Source: Micrasema longulum
Taxonomy: Eukaryota; Arthropoda; Insecta; Trichoptera; Brachycentridae
Length of the DNA: 64,000 nucleotides
Direction of reading: 5' to 3'
NCBI GenBank assembly: GCA_022494885.1
Contig: JAGVSM010003760.1
Location: 122,078 to 186,077, forward strand
Both the position numbers and the translations under genes were made by a program. The notes under the pieces were generated by a model. The model was not told the origin of the DNA and searched no databases. It worked only from the letters and a program-made list of their open reading frames with translations. This document shows positions 10,420 through 21,022 of the stretch, one piece after another. How positions within the stretch are numbered: the stretch's first letter is position 1; each line of letters opens with the position of its first letter.

Positions 10420-11070
10420 CAACAGAGAGGGAAAACATTTTGAGAAGGGAATATGGAAGTCTAGGCATTAAAAGGGCTATTTTTTTATTTACTTATTAAA
10501 TTTTTTGTACGTATGTTATTTGTACATTGGCGGGCTTATTACCAAATGGCAATTTCTTCCAACCAACGAATAAAATAATAGTTTTATTTTTATAATTTAA
10601 GTTTCAGAACATTTTCAATAGAAAATAATGATTAAAAAGCTGAAGATATATAAAAATAGAAATAAACGTATTTGTTTATAAATTACCTTAAATCAAAACT
10701 GTTACTCAGTGAGAAAAAGGGAAAAAGAGGGAAGAGGAAAGGGGGAGTGACTAAGGAAGAGAAAGGAGATGTTTCTTGATACGTGATTTAAACAAAGATA
10801 ATGTAGTAACATCTTTGATGGTGGATGGGACATGATTCCACAGTCGAGCCACATGGACACTATATGAGTTAGAGAAGAAAGAGGAATTGTGGATGGGTAT
10901 TAAGATAGTGCCTTAAGAATTATAACGAAGATATAAACCATGAACTGACAAGCGTTGAAATTTTTCACGCAGGTATATAGGGGCGTTAGGACTATAAAGT
11001 ACATTGAACAGAAGTGAGAGGAAGTGATATTCTCTCCGCTTATGACCTGTCATTGGCTGTAAAACATTGT
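10420..11070 (+). repeat. Family A1 copy interrupted by LINE-K
   Basis: The left piece (10420-10478) has CAACAGAGAGGGAAAACATT, GGGAATATGGAAGTCTAGGC and a GGGCT end. The right piece resumes at 11038 with GCTTATGACCTGTCATTGGC. The insertion lies between GGGCT and TATGACC of the A arm. Confidence 0.75.
10479..11037 (-). mobile_element. LINE-K (CR1/Jockey-like), C-terminus and 3' UTR
   Basis: The minus strand from 11037 reads REYHFLSLLFNVLYSPNAPI in one frame. After a shift it reads SYSVHVARLWNHVPSTIKDV followed by SLFKSRIKKHLLSLP and a stop near 10760. 'ARLWN.VP..I' then 'FK....KHL' is the usual carboxyl end of non-LTR RT proteins. The 3' UTR at 10480-10700 contains GGCAATTTCTTCCAACCAAC (+ strand), shared with the + copy at 35150-35345. 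It sits inside a family A copy with only GCT duplicated, consistent with little or no target duplication. Confidence 0.7.
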
Positions 11071-11689
11071 TAATACCTACAATGTGTTTATATAACACTG
11101 ATTTTCTCAAATCGAACTGTAAGGATAGGTAGGAAGAAATTAAATTTATAAAAATTCTAACACGTTTTCAGAGTTGTATGACTAGAATCCTTTATTTTGA
11201 GTATCTCTCAATGCTTAACAATGGCGTATGTTAACAATGGTACTTAAATCTTAATCCTTGAATTCCTGAAAGTCTAAGTTAAGGGTGGCTTCCACCCCCT
11301 ATAGACGTTTGTCCAAACTAAATCACAACCCTTTTAAAATATTTTTTCTACCCTCTCGCCCTTTGATAGTAGAACGAAAAACATTTTTTTGGAACAATGA
11401 TAAAACAAACACACCAGATAATTTTGAAATGTTTTATTTATTAACGATTTTTCTAGTGTCAAAATATTTATAGGCAAGTACTGGATAAGCGGCCCAAATA
11501 CGAAATTGTATTCAGTAATGGAACATAAAAAAGTGCTTTTTTATTCATATTTTTTTTCAAAAAATAAAAGGAAATAAAATAAATATTAATCTTAAAAATG
11601 TAAGTAAGATCCCGTGAATTAACTTAATAAATCAAAAATAATTAATTAATTACGAAAATGATTTGATTTCAATGATTTATTGATAAGTG
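11071..11689. other. Unassigned stretch
   Basis: A + ORF of 62 codons at 11285-11473 has no recognised features. No repeat partner was found. Confidence 0.3.
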
Positions 11690-11828
11690 GAAGAATTGAA
11701 AAAATATGGATGTTCAAATATAGGCAAAATGGTGAATGTTACACAGTGTGTCCACAAGTGGCCACTTAAACCAGTATATGACAGGTTTTAAGCCCTGTAA
11801 ATGCGTAGACTTCCATATTCTCCATCCA
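11690..11828 (-). repeat. Family A fragment, minus orientation
   Basis: Contains GGATGTTCAAATATAGGCAA, GGTGAATGTTACACAGTGTG, AAGTGGCCACTTAAACCAG, and AAGCCCTGTAAATGCGTAGA. It is the outer third of the arm and lacks the hairpin. Confidence 0.75.
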
Positions 11829-12126
11829 TATTATAATTTGTTATTATTTGTTTTAAGAAAATGATATTTCTTTAGGATTTTTACTTTCAAAAGCATTTTC
11901 AATGTGTTTATACATTGTGAAATGTTGTTTTAAAATACTAAAAAAAAATATTTTTATTTTATTTATTTACGCCTAAATTGAATTAACGAAAATTCGTACA
12001 AATTAAACACATAAGTAATAATGATTAGGTGTTTACAAAAGTTATTTGTTTTTTTCTAAATAAAGAGAACAGGACGCAACAAAAAAAAAACAATAATTAA
12101 GAATAAATTTTATAGCATCTTCATCG
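11829..12126. other. AT-rich spacer
   Basis: Homopolymer-rich sequence in which nothing was recognised. Confidence 0.35.
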
Positions 12127-12340
12127 TACACTCCGCAAATATTGCGAGCAGCTTCGTAAACATAAAGAGAAGTCGAAAATGCTTACACTCGTCTACTTGA
12201 CATTCTATTTTGAAGGCTTGTAATTAAATGAAATAATACATGTATAGAAATTACATCTTGTGGAGAAGAGAATTTTTTTTCGAATGACTCATAACCTTTC
12301 CCATTTTTTAAACTTATGATGCTCATTTTTTAATTTAGAT
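12127..12340. repeat. Dispersed repeat I, copy 2
   Basis: Partner of 84-330. TACACTCCGCAAATATTGCG, CTACTTGACATTCTATTTTG and AAGGCTTGTAATTAAATGAA align in order, with small insertions and deletions between them. Confidence 0.6.
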
Positions 12341-12529
12341 GGACACAACTTATGTTAATAAAAAACAAAAGAACAGTTATTTAATTTGTTTTTGTTTATA
12401 TATTGTACAATTAGAAAATAGTTTATTTCAGTTAGAAAAAAAATATTTAATTTACCTACATGTTATCAAATTCAAAGAAATGATTGGAAATTATAAGCTA
12501 TGTATAAACTTAAAACAGCATTAAAACGG

Positions 12530-12702
12530 CGTCCTCCGTGGTGTAGTGGTCAAGATGCATGACTAACGCACGGAAGGTTCTGGGTTAGATTCTTGGTGAA
12601 AACACAAAAATTCATAAAAAGTTGAAGGAGTTCAGTGCTATGATTCACATCTGTGATTGGGCCTCCTGGCCTGTTGTGGTGCAAACAAAAAAAAATTAAG
12701 TT
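12530..12702 (+). mobile_element. SINE D1, full-length tRNA-derived copy
   Basis: The head is tRNA-like. TGGTGTAGTGGTCAAGATGC fits a polymerase III A box and GGTTCTGGGTTAGATTC a B box, about 40 bases apart. The body contains GAAAACACAAAAATT and a GATTGGGCCTCCTGGCCTGT segment. The tail is TGTGGTGCAAAC followed by As. The minus copy at 29600-29785 has the same head, body and tail. Confidence 0.8.
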
Positions 12703-12724
12703 TCATTTAGCAAAAACTACAATA

Positions 12725-12810
12725 AAAATTATTATCTTTCTATTTCTGCTCCCTAGTTGCAGCATATGGTGTCCACAAGCAGCCTCCAGGCATCTCTGTC
12801 GCTGATGGTG
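12725..12810 (-). mobile_element. RTE-3-like LINE, 3'-terminal fragment
   Basis: On the minus strand the sequence reads SDRDAWRLLVDTICCN and then a stop. The RTE-3 copy at 23132-23565 ends in ADRDACRIFVDTIYFS and a stop. Only the last few codons are kept. Confidence 0.55.
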
Positions 12811-12854
12811 GTGAAAAAGCAATTTTATCACCATTATTCCCTTTCCGCACCCAA

Positions 12855-13565
12855 TGGTCCATAGGACACTGTATTGGTACACCAATCGCGGCGTATCTTA
12901 AGCATTGTCGTTACATGTAGGTAAGATGATCAGTTTAACGCTTCAGGTCCCAGTCCAGGGACTTTGAAATATTTTGGTGTGAAAACACCCTTTTAAATAA
13001 ATATTTCTACTACTACTACTACTGCCATCACGCCATTTCCCCGTAAGGGTAGGCATAGAGAATAGACCGCCACACACGTCTATCCTGGCATACATTTCTA
13101 GCTTATTTCACATTCATATATCTTCTCATACATACCCTTCGGTTCTGTCTGCTTTCGACATGACCAAACTTAAGATTTTGGTTTATCTGATCATGTCACG
13201 TCTTCCTTGGTCGTCCTTGTCTTACGTTTTTGTTCATTTACACTATGTATACTTGATTTACATCGTTCATTCGTTCTACCTGACTAAACAATCTCAGAGA
13301 CCCTTTTTTAATTTTATCAACTATACTCAATTATACTACACTCTCGCCCAATTTCACAATTCGTAACCCTGTCAAGAGGTCGCATTTCATCCGCGTTCAC
13401 TCGGCTTTTATCCTTCTTCTGCCAGTTTCACTTCCGTACATAAGTGTTGGGACTAAAACTCCATTGTGCGTAAATAAATATTCAATATCAACTATATCGG
13501 GTATCGAACCCGGGACCTCTTGCACGATAGGCAAATGTGCATGGTCATTGCACCACAAGGCCGAC
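12855..13565 (-). mobile_element. SINE D3, split by an RTE-1 insertion
   Basis: The head at 13471-13565 (minus) carries TTGTGGTGCAATGACCATGC and the B-box-like GAGGTCCCGGGTTCGATACC. The tail at 12855-13005 (minus) carries GGGTGTTTTCACACC, GTCCCTGGACTGGGACCTGA and a GATTGGTGTACCAATACAG end. Between them lies RTE-1. TAAATAAATATT stands on each side of it (12994-13005 and 13471-13482), so the SINE was one piece before the insertion. Confidence 0.8.
13006..13470 (-). mobile_element. RTE-1 3' end inserted in a SINE
   Basis: The + strand begins with a (CTA)n run, then GCCATCACGCCATTTCCCCG and TAGGCATAGAGAATAGACCG. This is the reverse of the RTE-1 3' end at 58690-58763. Decayed minus-strand coding matches the region from PTLMYGSEVW to the C-terminus, with many stops. 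It is 5'-truncated and flanked by a perfect 12-bp target duplication, as expected from target-primed reverse transcription. Confidence 0.8.
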
Positions 13566-13724
13566 GATTAAGAGCATGCCAATAAAGAAGAGAATATTGT
13601 GTTATTATGTAATATGTACTGATAAATTAATACTCCGATAAAATAAGATGTAATTTTTTGAACGTATTATTTCGAAACCGTGTAAAAATCTATGTACAAC
13701 GAGGTTCCAGTGTAAATATGATTA

Positions 13725-13805
13725 GTGATCTGATGAAGAGACGGGTACGTCCTGAAACCGGTAGACATAGAAAAGTCGGTAAGTGGTTATACACAAATAT
13801 TTAAT
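13725..13805 (+). repeat. Element E with hammerhead-like hairpin
   Basis: CTGATGA (13730-13736) is followed by a short hairpin (GAGAC, loop GGGTAC, GTCCT; three to four pairs) and GAAAC (13754-13758). The palindrome ACCGGT comes next, then AGACATAGAAAAGTCGGTAA. The order CUGANGA, stem, GAAA is that of a hammerhead ribozyme core, but one extra base lies between CTGATGA and the stem. Activity is unproven. Confidence 0.5.
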
Positions 13806-14540
13806 TACATTTAATAAAGTGTTTGACCTCAAAGTTAATGCTTGGAATATTAATAATTATTAATAATTTAATTGATAATTTTATAAAACCCCCAAGAACT
13901 TACTGCATCAATGTAATAATAATAAATGTTCTTCCTTTTTTTAAGCTTATAACTTATATTAAAAATATTAGTTAAATTGCTAGGGAAAATAGAGTACTGA
14001 TCCAATTTGAAAGACACAAGACACAACCCTTTTTGAAAAAAAATGTAAATAATAGAAAGAACTTGGTTTAATCCTTGGACAGATAAGGCGTCAGGAGTCT
14101 TGAATTCGGGGGTGGATAACTAGAAAAAAGGGGTGTTTCTCAATAAGGGAAGGTTTTAAGCCTCAATAAATACGATTACGCACTCGTGTTACATTAATAA
14201 CCCTAAAAAAAGAAAGGGTTGGAATTAATGTCTTGTGATAAGAAACTATTGAAGAAATGCAACGGGATAAATTAAATTAAAAAGTGACGGTTAAAAAAGT
14301 TCATTTCGCATTATAAAGATTGTGTTAGTAAAGTGTTTTTTTTATCATTTCAAACGTTTTTAGTAGTATAATTTTAAAACGTTCTGATCTTAAAAGCGAG
14401 TGAGAGTATTGTAATATGTTATCCACGAGTTTTTAATTCCTTATAGTGTTGTGCAACAGAAATCTTTAAGGTGGGTCTTAATAAGTTTAACAACAATGGG
14501 TGACATTTTATTTACTACAACCCTAAATTATTCTCATCAT
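13806..14540. other. Unassigned AT-rich stretch
   Basis: A patch at 14080-14240 has short G runs and AAGAAAGGGTTGG. No coding potential or repeat partner was recognised. Confidence 0.3.
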
Positions 14541-14541
14541 C

Positions 14542-14960
14542 AATGTTTTGAGTATGTCAAAATGTTTGCATACTGGCTGGATTTTCTCACTAGGGAGTTA
14601 TTTAGATCTTAATTTCATATATCAGAGGGAAAACTTTTTTAAGAAGGGAATATGGAAGTATAGGCATAACCGGGGCTTATGACCAGTCACTGGCTGGTTT
14701 AAGTGGCCACTTTACACACTGCGTAACATTTATCATTCTGCCTATGTATAAACATCCACATTCCCTCAACTCTTCCATCTGTTGACTTTTGTGAAGTAAG
14801 CGAGCTGAAACCTTGCACTGAATGCGGGTGAGATTCATCCGACTTAACCAATTCACCTACTAGGCAACGCCTGAAAACAATTTTCCAATTTTTATAATTT
14901 TTCTTTTACCAGTTAATTAATTCAACAATTTTGGAAATGTCCATGTTTTTTTCTTTTCAC
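14542..14960 (+). repeat. Family A1 copy with upstream hairpin half
   Basis: A hairpin half (GAGTATGTCAAAATGTTTGC, TGGCTGGATTTTCTCACTAG) precedes the arm. The arm is complete, from AGAGGGAAAACTTTTTTAAG through GTGGCCACTTTACACACTGC and GGCAACGCCTGAAAACAATT to CAACAATTTTGGAAATGTCC. It shows that the hairpin sequence stands on both sides of an arm in the same direction. Confidence 0.8.
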
Positions 14961-15649
14961 TTAAAATTTTCTAATTTTTCACTTTCTTTACAAGAATCGG
15001 TTTTTTTCACGTTACTACGACACTTACTTTAATTTATGATAAAATATATTGACAATTAATTTGATTTAACTATTCAACTATTTAATGAATAATAATTGAA
15101 ACACATGATAGGTGCAGCTTATAGGTATGTTTGTTGCCAGGGTAAAGTTTGATTCAAACCACTAAATTTCCTTACCCTTAATTTTCCGATATCTCTTTTT
15201 ACACGATTTAACGGAAGGGCAGTTTAAGCAGTAAACGGACATTTGCAAGAAAAATTATTACAAGGGAAGTTTTTAATCCGCGAGCCTTAACACCCCTCAC
15301 CCTTTGTTTGCAATGCGTTATTTAAGGCAAATTTATTAAGGGGGGCGGACTAATTATTATTTTTTTACTTACGAGACAAACTCCCAACATTTTGCGTCAT
15401 TTTAATTAAATACGATTTATTTGTTTTAATATTTTATTTTGTATGAATGAGACGCGTCAAAACAATGACGGTATTGACGCCTTCTTTGCGTTTCGAGTTA
15501 TATGCAATAAATGTTATTTTAGTACTTTTCCCAAACTGCAAGGATGATTTATTATTTTATTTAATAATTATCGCCAGAAGTTATTCTCTGTGTATATTTT
15601 ATTTCAATTTCACAGTAAATTATTACTTAATGTTATTAAATATTTGTAT
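14961..15649. other. Unassigned AT-rich stretch
   Basis: A 68-codon + ORF at 15447-15653 ends next to an element E fragment and has no known domain. Nothing else was recognised. Confidence 0.3.
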
Positions 15650-15692
15650 ATAGCCACTTACCAACTTTTCTATGTCTACCGGTTTTTTTATT
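15650..15692 (-). repeat. Element E fragment, minus orientation
   Basis: GCCACTTACCAACTTTTCTA and TGTCTACCGGT are the reverse complement of the ACCGGT to AGTGGTTA part of element E. The catalytic-like core is cut off. Confidence 0.5.
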
Positions 15693-16159
15693 ATTTAAAT
15701 ATTTTTTTATTCTTAAATTTATTTTTTAAACTTTTTTAAATGTATTTATTGAAATCTACAGTCATATAAAATAATACAGTTATAATATAATAGATACTTA
15801 AAACTAGACCAAAAATGATCTCGAACTTATAATTATCAATAAACGTAATGTGTCATAAATAAAGTTTTATTATACGGGAAAAGAATTTGGAAAACCGTAA
15901 ATAAAATGTTTCTACATAAATTGTAAATTTAAAATAAAATAAATTAAAAAAAATATATTTACTCATCGCTACTCACCCACGGTGACAATGCCTGCATGCT
16001 GTCGCTGATTTCCCTTTTGAATTTATTATTATTCAAGTAGACGACGTACACGTCTCTTCGCCATGACACTGTTAAAACCAACATGCAAAACCCACTACAC
16101 ATTTTCACCATAGTTGTTGCACAAAAATATAAAGCCTTTATATGCACTGATTAGGTTAT
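15693..16159. other. AT-rich stretch with nothing recognised
   Basis: The 62-codon minus ORF at 15959-16147 has a hydrophobic middle, but neither splice context nor homology could be seen. Confidence 0.3.
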
Positions 16160-16248
16160 GAAAATATTTTATGTGGTGGGCAAGCTGTGGGTAGTATTTT
16201 ACTGTACCTGGATTGGAACCGGATGTGTAAGGCTGACCACCTTATCCT
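16160..16248 (+). mobile_element. SINE D3 tail fragment (weak)
   Basis: ACCTGGATTGGAACCGGATG and TAAGGCTGACCACCTTATCC resemble the CTGGACTGGTACCTGAAGCG and AAGACTGATCATCTTAC parts of D3. The copy is divergent. Confidence 0.35.
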
Positions 16249-17085
16249 TCTGTCTCCTGTAATACCATTTAATAAGGGTTTAACGAAAAATAAGTGTGAA
16301 ATGATTAAGTTTTAATATTTTATTATATTTGCATGTTATGTAGTGAGTATATGTCCTGACAAAATTTTTAGACATAGATAAGCTGAAAATTGTTTACATT
16401 TGTTTTTATTATTTGTTTATGTATTTATTTATAATGTATTTATTTATTTATTTAAAAGAAACAAACAGTCAACAATGATATTTCAACATAAAAAAAAAAA
16501 TACAGTTTGAAGACAGACCAGCAAAGTTTTTAAATAAAAATCATACATATTATTAATTGTGTTACAACAAAAGGATTGACGGACTTATGCAGTCCATTCC
16601 AGTCCATATATATATAAAAAAAATAATTATTAGATTTATTAAAGCAATTGGCCAAAAAGTTAATGCTTAAAATATTAAAAAGATCATATTGACCTGTGAA
16701 ATCTATTCATATTTCATATTGTGATACAAGGATATGATTACGTATTCTGTATGTTACTTATTAATCTTGTGATTTTCTTGGAAAATTATATGAATATGAT
16801 ATTCCAGATCCTCAAGATCATGAATGCGTTTAAAGTACACCATAAATTCAAGAAATTATAAATATACGTGATGGTGATTGCTTGTTAAGCAATTCGCCAT
16901 GTTAAATGCAAAGGATTTAACATTTTAGCCACATATACAGGATGTACCGAAAATAATGGATACCCATGGATAGTGGACATCATGATAATTCAGAAAATCG
17001 AAAATGATCGTTATTAGGCATTTTTAAATTTAAGAAAATTACACCCTTCGCCACTGTTTTTGGTGGTAAGATTAAATGAAGAAGA
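16249..17085. other. Unassigned AT-rich stretch
   Basis: Contains a (TATT)n-rich stretch near 16420-16450 and unique sequence with GTGGACATCATGATAATTCA near 16973. No gene is supported. Confidence 0.3.
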
Positions 17086-17099
17086 AGCTTCTACAAAGA

Positions 17100-17225
17100 T
17101 TAACAAAATACTTTACACACTGTGTAATATTTACAATTTTGCCTTTGTTTGAACGTGCATATTTCTTCAATTCTTCTATCTGTTGACTTTAGTGAAGTCA
17201 AAGGGCTGAAAACTTTTACCGTTTT
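17100..17225 (+). repeat. Family A fragment
   Basis: ACTTTACACACTGTGTAATA to AGGGCTGAAAACTTTTACC is the middle of the arm. Both ends are missing. Confidence 0.65.
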
Positions 17226-17481
17226 TAAGTTATTTATTGATTTGTAATCAGAATTCAATAAGCTACAAGTTTATCTGACTTTTTTTTAATACAACAAGAA
17301 GGTTTGTAAATTAAATACCTACCAATGCCATAACATTAAGTTTTTAGCCCATAATCGATAAAATACTAACCAATATTATATTTTATATTTGATTATGTTG
17401 AATATCTTTATGTCTAAAAATATGTGCAAAACGTTTTTAAATTTTTGTTTTTTTTTTAAAAAAATTAATTCAAACAGCTTA

Positions 17482-17800
17482 TCAACAATTTTTTTAGAAT
17501 GTTTGTAGGCAGACTGGATTTCCTCCCTAGGGAGTAATTTAAATCTAATTTTGTTGCAACAGAGAGGGAAAACAAATTTAAGAATAGAATATGGTAGTCT
17601 AGGTATTTTCAGGGCATATATTTCTTTACACGCTGCGTAGCATTCACCATTCTACCTATGTTTAAATATGTACATTTCCTCAACTCTTCCATCTGTTGAC
17701 TTTTGCGAAGTGAACGAGCTGAAACCTTTATCATGTGGGTAAGATTGACCCAGCTGAATTATTTCACCTAATAGGCGACGCCTGAATTTTTAAGTAAGTA
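17482..17800 (+). repeat. Family A1 copy with upstream hairpin half
   Basis: GACTGGATTTCCTCCCTAGG precedes GTTGCAACAGAGAGGGAAAA and a decayed arm to AGGCGACGCCTGAAT. A deletion removes the CTTATGACCTGTCATTGGCT segment. Confidence 0.75.
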
Positions 17801-18379
17801 GATAATTTTTGAAAATTTATTTATTTATACTTTTAAATTGTTTGAATTCTTTTTTTAAACATAATAATGTTTCCTCCCTGGGATGTTCCGTGCTGAGGAA
17901 AACATTTTACGAAATGTGAAACATGCCTTAAATTAGTTATTTAATAAAAACATAATAATTATTTTTAAAAAACGTAATTAATCAAACCAACCTAGTTATA
18001 ATTAATCTAATCAACAATATAAACTAATATAATCATAAAAAGCAAAACCAATTTATATAGACCAATATACCAAATTTTATAAACAGTACACACATTTGAC
18101 CTGTTTGGCTTGATCCACTCATCGATCCGTGTGCAATCCACCTCCACTATCCATTTCTTAATAGCAATTTTATACTATGATTACTTACTTATTGTCCTTA
18201 TGGATAATGGAAGTAGATTGTACACTTTAACCGAGTAGTAGGCCCAATCCTCTTTAACCGAAGGTTGTATTAATTCATTTTTTTTTGCAACATCAGGGTG
18301 GAGTATCTAGAACTTTTGTATTTGTAACGGAAGGTAAAAAACAATGTTTGTGTGTGTTTAAAAACAGAGCTTTTACATA
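17801..18379. other. Unassigned AT-rich stretch
   Basis: No recognised repeat or exon. Short patches such as CCTCCCTGGGATGTTCC near 17873 may be remnants of family A. Confidence 0.3.
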
Positions 18380-18780
18380 AAGTTGTTATACAGATTTGAC
18401 ATTAAGATTTTCGAATATACCGAGGGAGCTAGTTCTGATTGGGACTCTTAAGATAATTTTTATTAAAGCTTTTTGTTCAATTATTATATACTTGATCAGT
18501 GTGTCATTTGAACATTTCCATCCAATTATTCCATATTCCAAAACTGATTGAGTTATTGCGTAATATATTTTTACAAGTTCGTATAGGCTAATTATATTTC
18601 TTGTAGTTTTAAAAAAGTTAATTAGCTTTTTCAATTTATTTTTAATATGTTCGATTTGATTATTCCATCTATATAAATGCCTAAGTATTTAATTGAATCT
18701 ACCCTGTCCAACGATTTACAAATACATTTTATATTTAGAATTTGGTAATTGTAATTACAGCTGTGAAAAGTTAAGGAAAA
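18380..18780 (-). mobile_element. Non-LTR RT fragment, Jockey-like
   Basis: The minus-strand frame reads KYLGIYIDG, then KKLINFFKTTRNIISL, IYYAITQSVLEYGIIGW and QKALIKIILRVP. 'KYLGI.ID' and 'Y.A..QSVL.YGI..W' are the standard post-catalytic landmarks of insect non-LTR reverse transcriptases. The frame is open for 82 codons (18386-18634) and is broken once upstream. The element lacks the rest of the protein. Confidence 0.7.
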
Positions 18781-19282
18781 ATTTGGATTATATTAAGTTT
18801 TATTATTAATTTTAAATGTAAAGTTTTTTTTTTCGAGTAATTTAGTGTTAGATAATTAAATTAACTCTTTAAAGTTTAAGAAGTACACAAAAATATGCAA
18901 TAAAAAAGATTATAATCATCAAAATACATTTTCATTGTCATCTCACGTACATTTTACATGCAGGAAAGTGCCATTTGTGAAGGAAATTTATAACCATTCT
19001 CAGAGATTTGATCAGATGTTCATACATACAGACGGTGCATGAGTGAATGCAGATAATATGCACGTTCGGCGTCTATTACCCTAACGACGTAACCGCCTTT
19101 CAAGCTTTTTGTTATCAAGGGAGATCTTAAAACAATAAAACCAAGGGTAGTTATGTATATTAATTTTTGTTATAATTTTTAAATGTTGTTATTTAAGGAA
19201 TTTAGAAAGGCTTTGAAACTGGGTGGTCCTTTGAAGACATGTCAGGCACTAGGCAATAAAAAAGTGCATAAACAAGCCTTAA
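18781..19282. other. Unassigned stretch
   Basis: GC-normal unique sequence near 18960-19110 contains no named motif. No exon could be supported. Confidence 0.3.
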
Positions 19283-20295
19283 AATTAACATATTACAACA
19301 GAAATGAAGAACATTTTAGATAAATAAATTCAATTCAATTCAATTAATTTATTTAAAATATAATATAAACGTTACAAACATTTATTCAATACGTACATGC
19401 TATAAAAAAGAGAAAAATACATGAAAGAGATTCATGTCAAAGTAGTAGGAGAATCCTGCCCCGGAAAACCCTTTCGGAACATGGAACATGGAACAGATCA
19501 ATATCCAGAGCGATGTTGTTCAGCGTAGCGGTGGCTCTTCCAACAGGCATAACAATAGGCAAGTTGGTCCTGTATATCGGAATATGAAACAATCTATGCT
19601 GACACTGTCTTAGTTAATTGTCAGGAACATACAAACCAATTCTCATCATAATCTCAGAATTATCAATTATACCGCGTAACAATCGATGAAAATGTGTAGT
19701 CAAATACACATTCCTTCTAGTCTCTAAACTGTTGTAGCCAAGCATACCCTGGAGAAACTCGGTCGAGAAGAGCCGAGGATAATACCTGCACTCTCTCATG
19801 TAGAGATATCTCAGAAACTTCTTTTGAATTTTTTCTATCATAAGAGAGTACTATAGTTCATGTGGCCCAATATAGAAGACCAGGAATTCACGAGGCTTAT
19901 GATTTGTCATTGGCTGGTTTTTTAAGTGGTCACTTTTCACACAGTGTAACATTCACTATTTTGCCTATATTTAAACATCTTTATTCTTTCAATTCTTCCA
20001 TCTGTTGACGTTTGTTTGAAGAAACCTTGAAACCTTTTTTATTGCGATTGAGATTCATCTAATTAAATAACATATTTCAACCACATACTACGCAACGCCT
20101 GATAATATTTTTTAATTTTTATGTAGGTACTTTTTCTCGGACCAGGTGGATTTATCAACGATGTTTTGAGTTTGTCCAAATTTTTGTGGACATAATATGG
20201 ACATATTTTGTGGCATAATATTAACAGCTCTCTTGAGGGTTAAATCCCGTCCTTGTCTACAAAAATTTAGACAAACTCAAAACATTGTTGATAAA
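19283..20295 (+). repeat. Family A2 copy interrupted by LINE-J
   Basis: The left end at 19283-19320 (ATTACAACAGAAATGAAGAA, then CATTTTAGA) is the A2 start. The arm resumes at 19866 (CCCAATATAGAAG, then CGAGGCTTATGATTTGTCAT). It ends in an A2 hairpin whose arms are 20156-20192 and 20254-20290 (CAAATTTTTGTGGACA against TGTCTACAAAAATTT), around a 61-base loop. Confidence 0.75.
19321..19865 (-). mobile_element. LINE-J, C-terminus and 3' UTR
   Basis: On the minus strand an open frame (19614-19841) reads IEKIQKKFLRYLYMRECRYY, EFLQGMLGYNSLETRRNVY and LLRGIIDNSEI. After a frameshift it continues RQCQHRLFHIPIYRTNLPIV, MPVGRATATLNNIALDIDLF. The same order appears in the + copy at 53650-54830. The 3' end is a run of AATTG-type short repeats (19321-19350 on the + strand). 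The RT catalytic part is absent by 5' truncation. Confidence 0.75.
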
Positions 20296-20496
20296 CCTTA
20301 AAATGTCTAAACCTTTCCAGACAAGTGAAAGGTTTCACATGGGGTATGTATTTTTCAGTCATTTTTTGACAGTCGAGAGAGACGCAATTTTGGTGTACAA
20401 AATTCAATATATTTTATTTGCAAGTCAATCAAATAATTGAAAATCAATAAAGGTTTTAAAATTTATTCTCTTTATTACATTTTTTTAATAGAAATT

Positions 20497-20668
20497 AGCG
20501 TTCTTATAATTTACCCAAATATTATATTTCATCTTTGGATGCTATTTTCGATGAGTTGTGAAAAATTCAGTATTATAAAATGCAAATCAAGTTGGGGTAG
20601 AGTGGCGTTCGAACCTCGAATCTCTGATTCGTGAGTCCGCAACACTAGCCACGAGACCACAACTTGAT
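20497..20668 (-). mobile_element. SINE D2, full-length tRNA-derived copy
   Basis: On the minus strand the head reads GTGGTCTCGTGGCTAGTGTT (A-box region) and GAGGTTCGAACGCCACTCTA (B-box region). The body is CTTGATTTGCATTTTATA and the tail AATATTTGGGTAAATTATAA then GAACGCTAAT. The + copies at 34945 and 50755 have the same order. Confidence 0.7.
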
Positions 20669-20804
20669 TCAACATTGTTTAACACATTCATTACCAGACC
20701 AAAATATTGAAATCTCGAAAAAAACTAACTTGTTTTACTATCATTTAGGCTCGGAGATCATATAATAAAAAAAATGCAAATGAAAACCGGTTAAACACCA
20801 ATAA

Positions 20805-20995
20805 TTTAAGTTTGTGCAAATGTTTGAAGACAAGAGCTAGATTTCACAGCCTAGAGAGATATCAACATTAAAAGAGATGAAGAACATTTTAGAAACGGCA
20901 ATATGGAAGTCTAAGCATTAAGATACCTTCTGACCAATCAGTAACTGGTTTAAATGGGCACACAGATTATGTTATTTAGTTATGTTTATATAAAA
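20805..20995 (+). repeat. Family A2 fragment with hairpin half
   Basis: TTTAAGTTTGTGCAAATGTT, AAAAGAGATGAAGAACATTT, GGCAATATGGAAGTCTAAGC and a decayed GTAACTGGTTTAAATGGGCA are in A2 order. Confidence 0.6.
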
Positions 20996-21022
20996 TTAAG
21001 TAATAATGAATTAATTATACTA

